Assembly (NCBI RefSeq): GCF_001593005.1 | Contig: NZ_LQZQ01000002.1 | Location: forward strand, 434,001 to 498,000 | DNA from: Roseivirga ehrenbergii | Lineage (GTDB): Bacteria; Bacteroidota; Bacteroidia; Cytophagales; Cyclobacteriaceae | Direction: 5' to 3' | Length of the DNA: 64,000 nt | Part shown: positions 44,291 through 52,223 of the stretch, piece after piece | Layout: each line of letters opens with the position of its first letter | Numbering within the stretch: position 1 is the first letter of the stretch | Notes under the pieces: generated by a model | What the model saw: the letters and a program-made list of their open reading frames with translations, nothing else | Database searches by the model: none | Told to the model about the DNA's origin: nothing | Program-made: the position numbers and the translations under genes

Positions 44291-44374
44291 TACCAGAGGC
44301 GGGACTTGAACCCGCACGACCAGATGGTCACAAGATTTTAAGTCTTGCGTGTCTACCAGTTCCACCACTCCGGC
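44291..44374 (-). tRNA. tRNA-Leu (anticodon TAA)
   Basis: 84 nt. Acceptor arms GCCGGAG and CTCTGGT pair with two G-U pairs and discriminator A. The D-loop has TGGTAGACACG, the anticodon loop reads CTTAAAATC with TAA, a long variable arm (GTGACCATCTGGTCGTG) marks a class II tRNA, and the T-arm is CGGGTTCAAGTCCCG. It reads UUA codons. Confidence 0.95.
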
Positions 44375-44434
44375 ATCGACTATCAGATAGTCAAGTTTTT
44401 TGGTAGTCTTTAAAACCTATTGGCTCTAAAGTAA

Positions 44435-44459
44435 AAAAGCGCGATCATGATCACGCTTT
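44435..44459 (-). terminator. Intrinsic terminator after tRNA-Gly
   Basis: On the minus strand, AAAGCG-TGATC and GATCG-CGCTTT arms are followed by TTTTTT. It lies about 100 bp after the tRNA-Gly 3' end, between the two tRNA genes. Confidence 0.75.
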
Positions 44460-44555
44460 GATATTATTGAGTGAAAAGACGATCCCGACACTTCGGGACA
44501 AATCTTGCGACTCATTGTAAATGACTTGATTAAATATCCGCGTCTTTACATAATG

Positions 44556-44628
<73 letters not shown>

Positions 44629-44865
44629 TTATTTCAGTACTTGTTTATCGCTCTTGTAGCGAATTGGAGTGCAAATTTAACTAAGGCCGTTAAATATGCA
44701 ATGCGTTTGGCAAAAAAATAAATGTATTTCTTCTTCTGTCTAGTTGTCAGCGGTTTAAGGCTAACAAAATTTTCCATAGTGTGCAACCTAAGTTACTTTT
44801 TTGTGTCTGTGGAGTAATGAATTACAAATAAACGAGTCTCATAAGTAACTCAAATCAACAAAACC

Positions 44866-47229
44866 ATGGTCAAGAACATTATCACCACTGCGCTGCGTGT
44901 CTTTTGGAAAGAACGCGGCTATTCCCTTTTAAACATTTCGGGGCTTACGGTTGGCATTGCTACAAGCCTAATGCTGTTTCTTTATATTCAAGATGAAAAG
45001 TCGGTCAATCTCTTTCATAAAGATGTGGATCGAATTTATCAGGTAATGGAGCATCAGCGCTATTCTGGTGGTTATGTGCTTACTACCACAGCAAATCCAG
45101 GTCCTTTGAAAGATGCTTTTAAGGCCGAAATGCCCGAAGTGGAATACATCACTCAGCTAGTTTGGGAGGAGGAGCGTTTATTTATAGTAAATGACCAATC
45201 TTATAAGTCTCGTGGCAGGGTCGCCAGTGAAGACTTTTTCCATGTTTTCGACTTTCCCTTTATTGAAGGCAGTCAGCAAAACAGTTTAACTGCACCAGAT
45301 GTAGTGTACATTTCTGAATCTTTGGCAGAACGCATATTTAAGACCACTGCGGTTTTAGACAAAATGGTTCAGGTAAATGGCTGGGGCGAATATAAAATTG
45401 GTGGTGTGTTTAAAGACCCTCCAATAAACTCAACCCTTGATTTTGAATTTGTGTTGCCCATTGAGCCTTGGCTTAGAAACAACGAATGGTTGGAGAATTG
45501 GGGAAACAATGGGATAAGAGACTATATCAAACTTCATGAAGGTGTAGATGCTCAGGCCTTCAATGCAAAAATTAAGGATTATGTAAAAACCAAAAACGAA
45601 GGCTCGGTAGTTGATCTTTTTATACAAAATATAGGAGAGCAGTACTTGCACGGAAGATACAAAGATGGTGTTCAGGCTGGGGGAAGAATTACCTACGTGA
45701 GGCTGTTTGGTTATGTGGCTATTTTTATTTTGGTGATTGCCTGTATCAATTTTATGAATTTGGCTACGGCTCGTTCTTCAAAAAGGGCAAAAGAAGTAGG
45801 TGTGAAGAAAGCGGTGGGTTCTACCCGAGGTCAGCTGATTGCTCAGTTTATGGGAGAATCCATAATTATGGCTTTGGCGTCTACCTTGCTGGCTGGCTTG
45901 GTGATTATGTACTTGTTGCCCTCTCTGAATGATTTTACGGGTAAGGCCATGACTTTCTCTCTTCTAAACCTCAATAACCTACTTTTACTTGTGGGGATTG
46001 CTTTGGTAGTGGGTGTTTTAGCGGGTAGTTATCCTTCCTTATTTCTTTCCTCTTTTTCACCCATAAAAGTATTGAGGGGCAGTTTTCGCTCTTCGGGTTG
46101 GTCCAATGGCATTCGAAAAGGCTTGGTAGTTTTTCAGTTTCTGATTTCCATTTTTTTGATCATCAGTACTTTGGCAGTGCATAAGCAGATTTCTTATGTA
46201 AAGAACATCAACTTAGGGTATAACAAAGAGAGCATCATTTACCTTCCGTTGGAAGGTGAACTTCAGAATGAAAGTAAGATTGAGCTTTTTAAGGCTAAAA
46301 TGCTCGAAAACCCTAATATTCTGAATGTATCTACGGCCAGTAATTCCCCGATTAATATTGGAAGTTCTACTTCAGGAGGTTTTTCATGGGAAGGAAAAGA
46401 CCCTGAAAGTGAAGTGCTATTTACGGTTTTGCAGGTGAGCACAGATTTTATTGAAACTTTGGGTATGGAAATGAAAGAGGGGCGTTCCTTTGACCCTAAT
46501 CTGGTAAGCGATACCCTCAATGTGATTATTAATGAGCAAACAGCTAAGAATATGAACGTTGACAACCCTCTGAATCAGCCTATCACTTTTTGGGACAGGC
46601 AAGGTAAGGTGGTTGGTATTGTAAAGGATTTCCATTTTGCATCGCTGCACAATAAAATTGATCCTTTGGTGATCAGTTTAAGGCCAGAGTCATCGAATGT
46701 AATGTTTCTGAAAACAACTACGGCAAATACCAAAACCACTTTAGATTATGTAGAAAAGGTATTTAAAGAAGTGAATGGTCAGTATCCGTTTGAGTACCAA
46801 TTCTTGGATGAACAATATGAAAACCTCTACCGCAGAGAATCCGATATTGGTACTTTGGCCAATATTTTCACCCTGATTGCTGTGTTTATTTCCCTGTTAG
46901 GACTTTTCGGCTTGGCTTCTTTTGCGGCAGAACAACGCATCAAGGAAATTGGTATCCGCAAAGTGTTGGGGGCTGGAATTGGCAATTTGATTATGCTTTT
47001 AGCCAAAAATTTTCTGCTGCTGGTGCTTTTGGGTTTTGGAATTGCTGTGCCTTTGTCTTACTTCTTCTTGTCCGATTTCTTGTCGGCTTTCGAATATCAG
47101 GCAACCATAGGTGTAGGAGTATATATTATTGCAGGTTTTGCGTCTGTAATTATTGCTTTGCTTACAGTAAGCTACCATTCGTTCCGTGCCGCAGCGGCAA
47201 ACCCTGTAAAGAGCTTGAAGTATGAGTAA
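44866..47229 (+). CDS. MacB/FtsX-family ABC permease, no adjacent ATPase
   Basis: 787 residues. Four core transmembrane helices: one at residues 20-40 (YSLLNISGLTVGIATSLMLFLYI), FGYVAIFILVIACINFMNLATARSSKRAKEVGVKKAVGS near 290-320, and further pairs toward the end (ISLLGLFGLASFAAEQRIKEIGIRKVLGAGIGNL is the second FtsX motif). The MacB-like periplasmic core lies between helix 1 and 2. In Bacteroidota such tandem FtsX permeases form cell-envelope or efflux complexes; the ATPase is encoded elsewhere. It is transcribed alone, 48 bp short of a convergent gene, with a hairpin between them. Confidence 0.92.
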   Translation: MVKNIITTALRVFWKERGYSLLNISGLTVGIATSLMLFLYIQDEKSVNLFHKDVDRIYQVMEHQRYSGGYVLTTTANPGPLKDAFKAEMPEVEYITQLVWEEERLFIVNDQSYKSRGRVASEDFFHVFDFPFIEGSQQNSLTAPDVVYISESLAERIFKTTAVLDKMVQVNGWGEYKIGGVFKDPPINSTLDFEFVLPIEPWLRNNEWLENWGNNGIRDYIKLHEGVDAQAFNAKIKDYVKTKNEGSVVDLFIQNIGEQYLHGRYKDGVQAGGRITYVRLFGYVAIFILVIACINFMNLATARSSKRAKEVGVKKAVGSTRGQLIAQFMGESIIMALASTLLAGLVIMYLLPSLNDFTGKAMTFSLLNLNNLLLLVGIALVVGVLAGSYPSLFLSSFSPIKVLRGSFRSSGWSNGIRKGLVVFQFLISIFLIISTLAVHKQISYVKNINLGYNKESIIYLPLEGELQNESKIELFKAKMLENPNILNVSTASNSPINIGSSTSGGFSWEGKDPESEVLFTVLQVSTDFIETLGMEMKEGRSFDPNLVSDTLNVIINEQTAKNMNVDNPLNQPITFWDRQGKVVGIVKDFHFASLHNKIDPLVISLRPESSNVMFLKTTTANTKTTLDYVEKVFKEVNGQYPFEYQFLDEQYENLYRRESDIGTLANIFTLIAVFISLLGLFGLASFAAEQRIKEIGIRKVLGAGIGNLIMLLAKNFLLLVLLGFGIAVPLSYFFLSDFLSAFEYQATIGVGVYIIAGFASVIIALLTVSYHSFRAAAANPVKSLKYE

Positions 47230-47238
47230 ATGGAATTA

Positions 47239-47274
47239 TGAGCTTGTTTGGGTTCTTTAGTCTAAGCAAGCTCA
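47239..47274. terminator. Possible bidirectional terminator between convergent genes
   Basis: TGAGCTTG at 47239-47246 and CAAGCTCA at 47267-47274 form an 8-bp stem with a 20-nt loop in the 47-bp gap between two convergent genes. There is no strong T-run, so this is tentative. Confidence 0.4.
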
Positions 47275-47276
47275 AA

Positions 47277-47726
47277 TTACTTCACAGGTGCATAAGGATT
47301 AATTTCTCTTAGCTTTTCTTCTAAAGCGCGAAGGTCTTTAATGCGCAACCAGCTAATGCGCAGTTTGTGTTTTTGAAGTTTGTCGTCTTTGTCTAAAAGA
47401 TTTAGCCCTATGTGGAGGTGATCGGTTTCGTAATAACTATCAAAGTTGTACTTAGTCACCAAAATAGATTTCTCCTTTTTAGAGAATAGTTTTTTAGTAC
47501 TGATGGCCACTCCATTTTCAGTTTCAATAGCCGTAACGTATAGCGGCCAATTGACCAAACTAGACAAAAAGCCAAAAACAGGGGCAAAGCCAACCAATAA
47601 GATCAGGCTTGGTAAATCGGGCCTGATTATATATTTGTACACAAAAATAAACACCACAAAAAGCAGGTAGAAGTACAGCAAGTACTTAAAACGGTTTACT
47701 TTTCCTTTGTTGCTAATTTGCTTCAT
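47277..47726 (-). CDS. Two-helix membrane hypothetical protein
   Basis: 149 residues. Two N-terminal hydrophobic segments (YLLYFYLLFVVFIFVYKYII and LILLVGFAPVFGFLSSLV) are followed by a polar, probably cytoplasmic, domain of about 85 residues (NGVAISTKKLFSKKEKSILVTKYNFDSYYETDHLHIGLNL and KLRISWLRIKDLRALEEKLREI). The arrangement resembles the bPH-2-type or PH-like membrane-anchored domains, but no family is assigned. It lies 41 bp after the SpoU methyltransferase stop. Confidence 0.65.
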   Translation of the reverse strand: MKQISNKGKVNRFKYLLYFYLLFVVFIFVYKYIIRPDLPSLILLVGFAPVFGFLSSLVNWPLYVTAIETENGVAISTKKLFSKKEKSILVTKYNFDSYYETDHLHIGLNLLDKDDKLQKHKLRISWLRIKDLRALEEKLREINPYAPVK

Positions 47727-47767
47727 ATGATCAGGCTTTTCGAAAGGTGAATTTAAGCAAAAATGAG

Positions 47768-48301
47768 TTACCCAAACTTTATTTTACGGGTCAAATCCCA
47801 TAACACCACACCAATGCTAACCGAAATGTTTAGCGAATGTTTGGTGCCAAATTGAGGGATTTCGAGGCAGCCATCAGCAACTTCGATTACTTCATCTTCT
47901 ACCCCAAAAACTTCGTTTCCGAAAACAAGTGCATATTTCTGGCCTTCTTCAATTTTAAAGTTCTCTAATGAAGTACTGTTATCGGCTTGTTCTACAGCCA
48001 ATACTTTGTAGCCCTGTTGCTGTAGGTCTTTGCAAAGTGTTGCCGTGTTTTCTGCATGTTCCCAATCTACGGATTCGGTAGCACCCAAGGCGGTTTTGTT
48101 GATTTCCCTATGGGGAGGTTGGGCAGTAATGCCGCAGAGGTAAATTTTTTCTACTGCGAAAGCATCGGAAGTACGAAAGGCCGAACCGACATTGTTCATG
48201 CTACGGACATTATCCAGAATAAGCACAAGCGGAAGTTTTTCGGTGGTTTTGAATTCTTCGAGCGTCAGCCTGTCGAGTTCGTCATTTTTTAATTTTCGCA
48301 T
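47768..48301 (-). CDS. SpoU/TrmH-family RNA 2'-O-methyltransferase
   Basis: 177 residues from the ATG at 48301; an in-frame TTG at 48307 would add two residues. The SPOUT trefoil-knot fold is clear: LVLILDNVRSMNNVGSAFRTSDAFAV (motif 1), YALVFGNEVFGVEDEVIE (motif 2) and IPQFGTKHSLNISVSIGVVLWDLTR (motif 3). It lacks an extra N-terminal RNA-binding extension, which fits TrmL/TrmH-type short members. The likely target is a tRNA ribose; which position cannot be told. Confidence 0.9.
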   Translation of the reverse strand: MRKLKNDELDRLTLEEFKTTEKLPLVLILDNVRSMNNVGSAFRTSDAFAVEKIYLCGITAQPPHREINKTALGATESVDWEHAENTATLCKDLQQQGYKVLAVEQADNSTSLENFKIEEGQKYALVFGNEVFGVEDEVIEVADGCLEIPQFGTKHSLNISVSIGVVLWDLTRKIKFG

Positions 48302-48350
48302 GGTCAAAATTAAAAAACTATAACTGATAAGAACGATAGTTTTTGGGCAT

Positions 48351-48379
48351 AAAAAAAGAGTAGAGTCCTAAGACCCTAC
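48351..48379 (-). terminator. Intrinsic terminator of the barrel gene
   Basis: On the minus strand, GTAGGGTC and GACTCTAC arms (one G-U pair) around a TTAG loop are followed by a run of T. It lies just after the 48408-49025 gene and before the SpoU gene. Confidence 0.75.
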
Positions 48380-48407
48380 CCTACACATATGGCTTTCAAA
48401 AGAACCA

Positions 48408-49025
48408 TCAAAAATGAAAGCCGATATAGACTGTTAATGCCGAGTTTTTAGCTTCGCTTGTGGCTTCTCCAGCGAAGGATCCTGATTTACCGATTTCTCG
48501 GAAACCGTAGTTATATCTTACTCCCAAAATACCTCCGTCAAAGTCGTAGCCTAAACCTGCTACTCCACCATAGTCTAAAGTGTTGAAGTCGTCTCGGTCT
48601 AGTTCCTGGATGCTGTTTATAGAACCATCTCCGTCTACATCTTTGATTTTAACACCAGCCAAAAAGCCTACATAAGGGCCCGCATGTAAGTTAAGCTTGC
48701 CCAAATTGGCGCTAAGCATAACCGGCATTTTGATATAATTAAGATTGTATTTGTATGTACCGCTGCCCGAAAGAAAATTATCGTATTGCAGGGCTGCTCC
48801 TTTTTGAGCGTATAGGAATTCATGCTGAATGCCTAAGAAGTTTGTGATTTTGATTCGGTTATAAATACCAATGTTTAAACCGACTTTTGCATTTTCGTCA
48901 TCTACATCATCTACATATAGATTTGAAATGTTAGCGCCTACAGTAAAACCTGTTTGGGCCTTTGCCGCTGATGCCATAAGTAACATCAATAGGGCAATTA
49001 TGTATAGTTTATTTGTCTTTTTCAT
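48408..49025 (-). CDS. Outer-membrane beta-barrel (porin-family) protein
   Basis: 205 residues. Signal peptide KLYIIALLMLLMASAAKA, then amphipathic strands of the eight-stranded PorT/outer-membrane type (TGFTVGANISNLYVD, GLNIGIYNRIKI, LNYIKMPVMLSANLGKLNLHAGPYVGFLAGV) and a terminal aromatic residue (YIGFHF). No known binding site. The ligand or role is unknown. It is followed by a good terminator, so it is a single-gene unit. Confidence 0.85.
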   Translation of the reverse strand: MKKTNKLYIIALLMLLMASAAKAQTGFTVGANISNLYVDDVDDENAKVGLNIGIYNRIKITNFLGIQHEFLYAQKGAALQYDNFLSGSGTYKYNLNYIKMPVMLSANLGKLNLHAGPYVGFLAGVKIKDVDGDGSINSIQELDRDDFNTLDYGGVAGLGYDFDGGILGVRYNYGFREIGKSGSFAGEATSEAKNSALTVYIGFHF

Positions 49026-49127
49026 GGTTCTCGATTTTTAGTATGGTTGTATTTTTTAGCTTTTAAAGTAAGCTCCGGTTAAGGAGCCTACTTTTCTTGC
49101 TGGCTATTGCTCAGTTGAGGAGGGGCA

Positions 49128-50051
49128 TTAGCTTTTTGTTGAAATCACTAAGTATTTAGATACTTGCCAGAATTTCTTAGGGTCAGTAATTTCTAAGTAC
49201 TTAATGTTTGATTCGTTTTCGTCTTGTACGATTACATAAGAATCGGCAGGGTGTTCGGTAACCAATTCAATTTTATCTGCTTCTATTGGGAGTTTAGAAA
49301 ACTCACGAATATCAGTTTCAATATACTCATCGCCTAAGGCAGATTCGTTTAAATCAATTGTTCTTCCGAACCATAAAAAACCACCTTCTCTAGAAACTAA
49401 ACCTCTTTCTTTAAGGTCTTTGAAGCTACCCACAGCATAGTGAACAGTATTCAAATCGTCATTTACAGATGTTAGTAATTCGATTTCTTGATCTTTAGTA
49501 TTGATTTCTCTTACCTGACTTGTTGATATCACTTGAATGGAGTCATATCTGCTTGCAATCATATTGATTTGCTCATCTTTTCTAAGCACTTCGCTTCGTA
49601 AGTCGGCAATCATAACGCTTCGTTGTTCCAAATCCTCAGTCAACTGATTGATTCGTTTTTGAAACCCAGATAACTTCAAATCGGTGTTTCTCAACTTTCC
49701 TTTTAGGTTTTCTATCGTTTCGTTCGACTGCGCTACCAAATTATCGATCAAAGTAAGTTCTTTTAGAAGCTTGTCTTTGTTATCGGCATTGTCTCCTGTT
49801 TGGGCGTTAGCAATTAGGTTTTCCTTTTCAACAATCGTTGCTACCTGATCTTCTACCTGACTAAGCATATTTAATACTTCGTTAAAGGCGGAATCCCTAG
49901 AAGCAATCTCGCTTTTCATTTCTTGAATAGAAACGGTTTGTTCTTCGATTACTTTTTGTTTTTCACCATTACTGCAAGACGCCAGACCTACAGTGGCGAA
50001 CGCTGCTAGCACTAAAAGCGCTTTGCTTGTTTTTGAATTTTGAATTTTCAT
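49128..50051 (-). CDS. Coiled-coil lipoprotein
   Basis: 307 residues from the ATG at 50051 (MKIQNSKTSKALLVLAAFATVGLASC); a longer frame to 50120 puts 23 residues before the signal. The lipobox is LASC. Residues about 35-190 are a long coiled coil (VQEMKSEIAS-, EDLEQRSVMIADLRSEVLRKDEQINMIASRY). The last 110 residues look globular (LTSVNDDLNTVHYAVGSFKDLKERGLVSREGGFLWFGRTIDLN...). It may be a periplasmic structural protein of unknown partner. It lies 81 bp beyond an NtrC-type regulator and its terminator. Confidence 0.8.
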   Translation of the reverse strand: MKIQNSKTSKALLVLAAFATVGLASCSNGEKQKVIEEQTVSIQEMKSEIASRDSAFNEVLNMLSQVEDQVATIVEKENLIANAQTGDNADNKDKLLKELTLIDNLVAQSNETIENLKGKLRNTDLKLSGFQKRINQLTEDLEQRSVMIADLRSEVLRKDEQINMIASRYDSIQVISTSQVREINTKDQEIELLTSVNDDLNTVHYAVGSFKDLKERGLVSREGGFLWFGRTIDLNESALGDEYIETDIREFSKLPIEADKIELVTEHPADSYVIVQDENESNIKYLEITDPKKFWQVSKYLVISTKS

Positions 50052-50174
50052 GGCTACTGATTTATATGTGTTAATACTAATTTTTCTCTTGTGCTTGGTA
50101 TTATGCCAAAACAAAGCCACGATGAGAATTAGTTATAAGTAATTGTAAATCAGTATGATGTGGTGGATTAAAAT

Positions 50175-50204
50175 AAAAAACGCTCTACTTTTGAGAGCGT
50201 TTTT
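50175..50204 (-). terminator. Intrinsic terminator (bidirectional) after the NtrC-type gene
   Basis: AACGCTCT and AGAGCGTT arms with a T-run on both sides, in the gap between the NtrC-type gene and the coiled-coil lipoprotein. Confidence 0.85.
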
Positions 50205-50236
50205 GTCAAAATGAATAAAGTTTGAAGCGTTTTTGG

Positions 50237-51592
50237 CTAATTCTTTTCTTCGATTTCTTTGAGCATTCGGTAAATGGTGGACTGACCGATATCTAATTTT
50301 TGGGCTACCAGCTTGATGTCATTATCGTAGTTCTTCAAATACAACTGAATGATGCGCTGGTTGTATTCTTTTAAACTCATTTCTTCACCCGACATTTCAG
50401 CAATTACATCTTTAGTGCCGAAGGTGATGTCATCAGGTTGGATGGTTTCGCCTTCAGACATTACCACTGCAAGTTCCACCACAGATTTTAGTTCTCTGAT
50501 ATTTCCTGGGTAACCATAACCCAACAGTTTTTTAGAAGCGTCTGACGATAAGATTTTCTTACTCAAACCATTCTCTTTACAAAATTCATCAATAAAGTGT
50601 TTGGCCAGAACAATGATGTCTTTTCCGCGTTCGCGCAAAGGAGGAAGGTGGATGGTGAGTCCGAAAAGGCGATAATATAAATCTTCTCTAAAATTGCCAG
50701 CCTTAACTTCTTCCAGTAAATCGCGGTGGGTAGCGGCTACAATCCTACAATTGATTTTAACCACCTCTTTTCCTCCCACTCGGGTAATTTCTTTTTCTTG
50801 AAGTGCCCTTAGTATTTTGGCCTGAAGAGTTTTGTCCATTTCACCCATTTCATCCAAAAAGAGCGTTCCGCCATTGGCCTGCTCAAACTTTCCAATATGT
50901 CGATTGGCTGCCCCCGTGAATGCTCCTTTTTCATGACCAAAGAGTTCGCTTTCTGCTAGTTCTTTCGGAATAGCACTCATGTTTACGGCTACAAATGGGC
51001 TTTCTTTCTTTTCCGAATTATAATGAACGGCCTTGGCTACAAGTTCTTTACCAGTACCAGTTTCGCCATTAATGATTACAGAGATATTGGTGATTGTAGC
51101 TTTTTTAATTAGCCCAAAGACCTTTTTCAGAGGTTCACTTTGCCCAATAATTGAGTTCTGGAAATCGTATTTCTTCTCAACTTCTGATTGAAGGGTCTCT
51201 ATTCTTTCTTGTAAGGAAGAATGCTCACGAATGTGTTTAATTACATTGTGTAGCCTATCCTTTATGTCTTTGGTTTTGGTAATGTAATCGTAAGCGCCAT
51301 TTTTAAGCAGCTCTACGGCAGTATCTATTTCGCTTTGCTCGGAAATGATGATTACCTTGATTTCAGGAGCGATCTCCTTTATCTTTTTCAAAAGATCTTC
51401 TCCATTGGTATCTGGCAGGCGATAATCCAGAGTTATTACCTGTGGCTTTTCTTTAAGAGCGTCCAATAAAGATTTTCCGTCTTCAAAAGCTACTACGCGG
51501 TAGTCTGGGTTTAACTCAAGGGTATACACCAGAAGTTTTCGGTACCATTCATCATCTTCAACTACGAAAATGGTAAAAGAGGCTTTATTCAT
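50237..51592 (-). CDS. NtrC-type sigma-54-dependent response regulator
   Basis: 451 residues. Receiver domain 1-120 with phospho-acceptor Asp56 (VITLDYRLPDTNG), AAA+ domain with Walker A GETGTGKEL, the sigma-54 contact loop ELFGHEKGAFTGA, Walker B GTLFLDEMGEM and sensor II region LRERGKDI. The Fis-type helix-turn-helix is at the C-terminus (LVAQKLDIGQSTIYRMLKEIEE). It should drive transcription from sigma-54 promoters. No histidine kinase is adjacent, so the partner is elsewhere. It is a single-gene unit ended by the terminator at 50175-50204. Confidence 0.95.
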   Translation of the reverse strand: MNKASFTIFVVEDDEWYRKLLVYTLELNPDYRVVAFEDGKSLLDALKEKPQVITLDYRLPDTNGEDLLKKIKEIAPEIKVIIISEQSEIDTAVELLKNGAYDYITKTKDIKDRLHNVIKHIREHSSLQERIETLQSEVEKKYDFQNSIIGQSEPLKKVFGLIKKATITNISVIINGETGTGKELVAKAVHYNSEKKESPFVAVNMSAIPKELAESELFGHEKGAFTGAANRHIGKFEQANGGTLFLDEMGEMDKTLQAKILRALQEKEITRVGGKEVVKINCRIVAATHRDLLEEVKAGNFREDLYYRLFGLTIHLPPLRERGKDIIVLAKHFIDEFCKENGLSKKILSSDASKKLLGYGYPGNIRELKSVVELAVVMSEGETIQPDDITFGTKDVIAEMSGEEMSLKEYNQRIIQLYLKNYDNDIKLVAQKLDIGQSTIYRMLKEIEEKN

Positions 51593-52223
51593 GCGACCAA
51601 TTTACAAAATGAAATTAAGCTTGTGTGTGCAATTTGACTTTTCACAAATAACATGTTTTTAAAACAGATGATTGTCACCAGATGTTTACATATGATTTTT
51701 AACTATTCGAATTTAGCATGTTATGTGGTTATTGAATAATGGAGGAGGGCATGTACCAAAAAGAGCCTTCCGAATAGAGCATAAAAAAACCCGAGGTTAA
51801 CTACTCCTCGGGTTTTAAACAAATAAACTACTAACTTAATGAAGATGATCACACGTTTGTGATCGAATTCTTTGAAACCTGAGGGTTACTACTTCTCATT
51901 GATTTCTAATACAAAGATCGTTTTTTTAAGAGAAAGGTTGTGTTTCTTAAATTAATTTAACGTTAATTAACTGGTTGGTTCATATCCTATTTGAGAGGTA
52001 ACCTGCTTCTTTGAACCAATTCACCCCTTCATTTATGCGTTCACGGGCTCTAATCAATGTTTTTAGGATCGTAGACATTTAGAATACCCAACCGAATTTT
52101 TTATGATTTGTTAATTATCAATTGCTGATTGGGAATGGCGGGAGAATAATCAGCCCAAATGTTTTTCAACTTATTATTTAGTTGTAGATTTATTCGATAG
52201 GTCAAAACAACAAACAACAAACA
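51593..52223. other. Divergent intergenic region of 631 bp
   Basis: It separates the divergent NtrC-type gene and the MacB-like permease. It holds a strong terminator-like hairpin (51786-51816) and a second hairpin (GATCACA and TGTGATC arms, 51847-51864). No convincing gene is seen. Confidence 0.6.
51786..51816 (-). terminator. Orphan intrinsic-terminator hairpin
   Basis: AAAACCCGAGG and CCTCGGGTTTT arms pair over 11 bp around a 9-nt loop; on the minus strand TTTTTTT follows. No annotated gene ends here: both flanking genes point away, so an unannotated short RNA may stop at this point. Confidence 0.6.
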
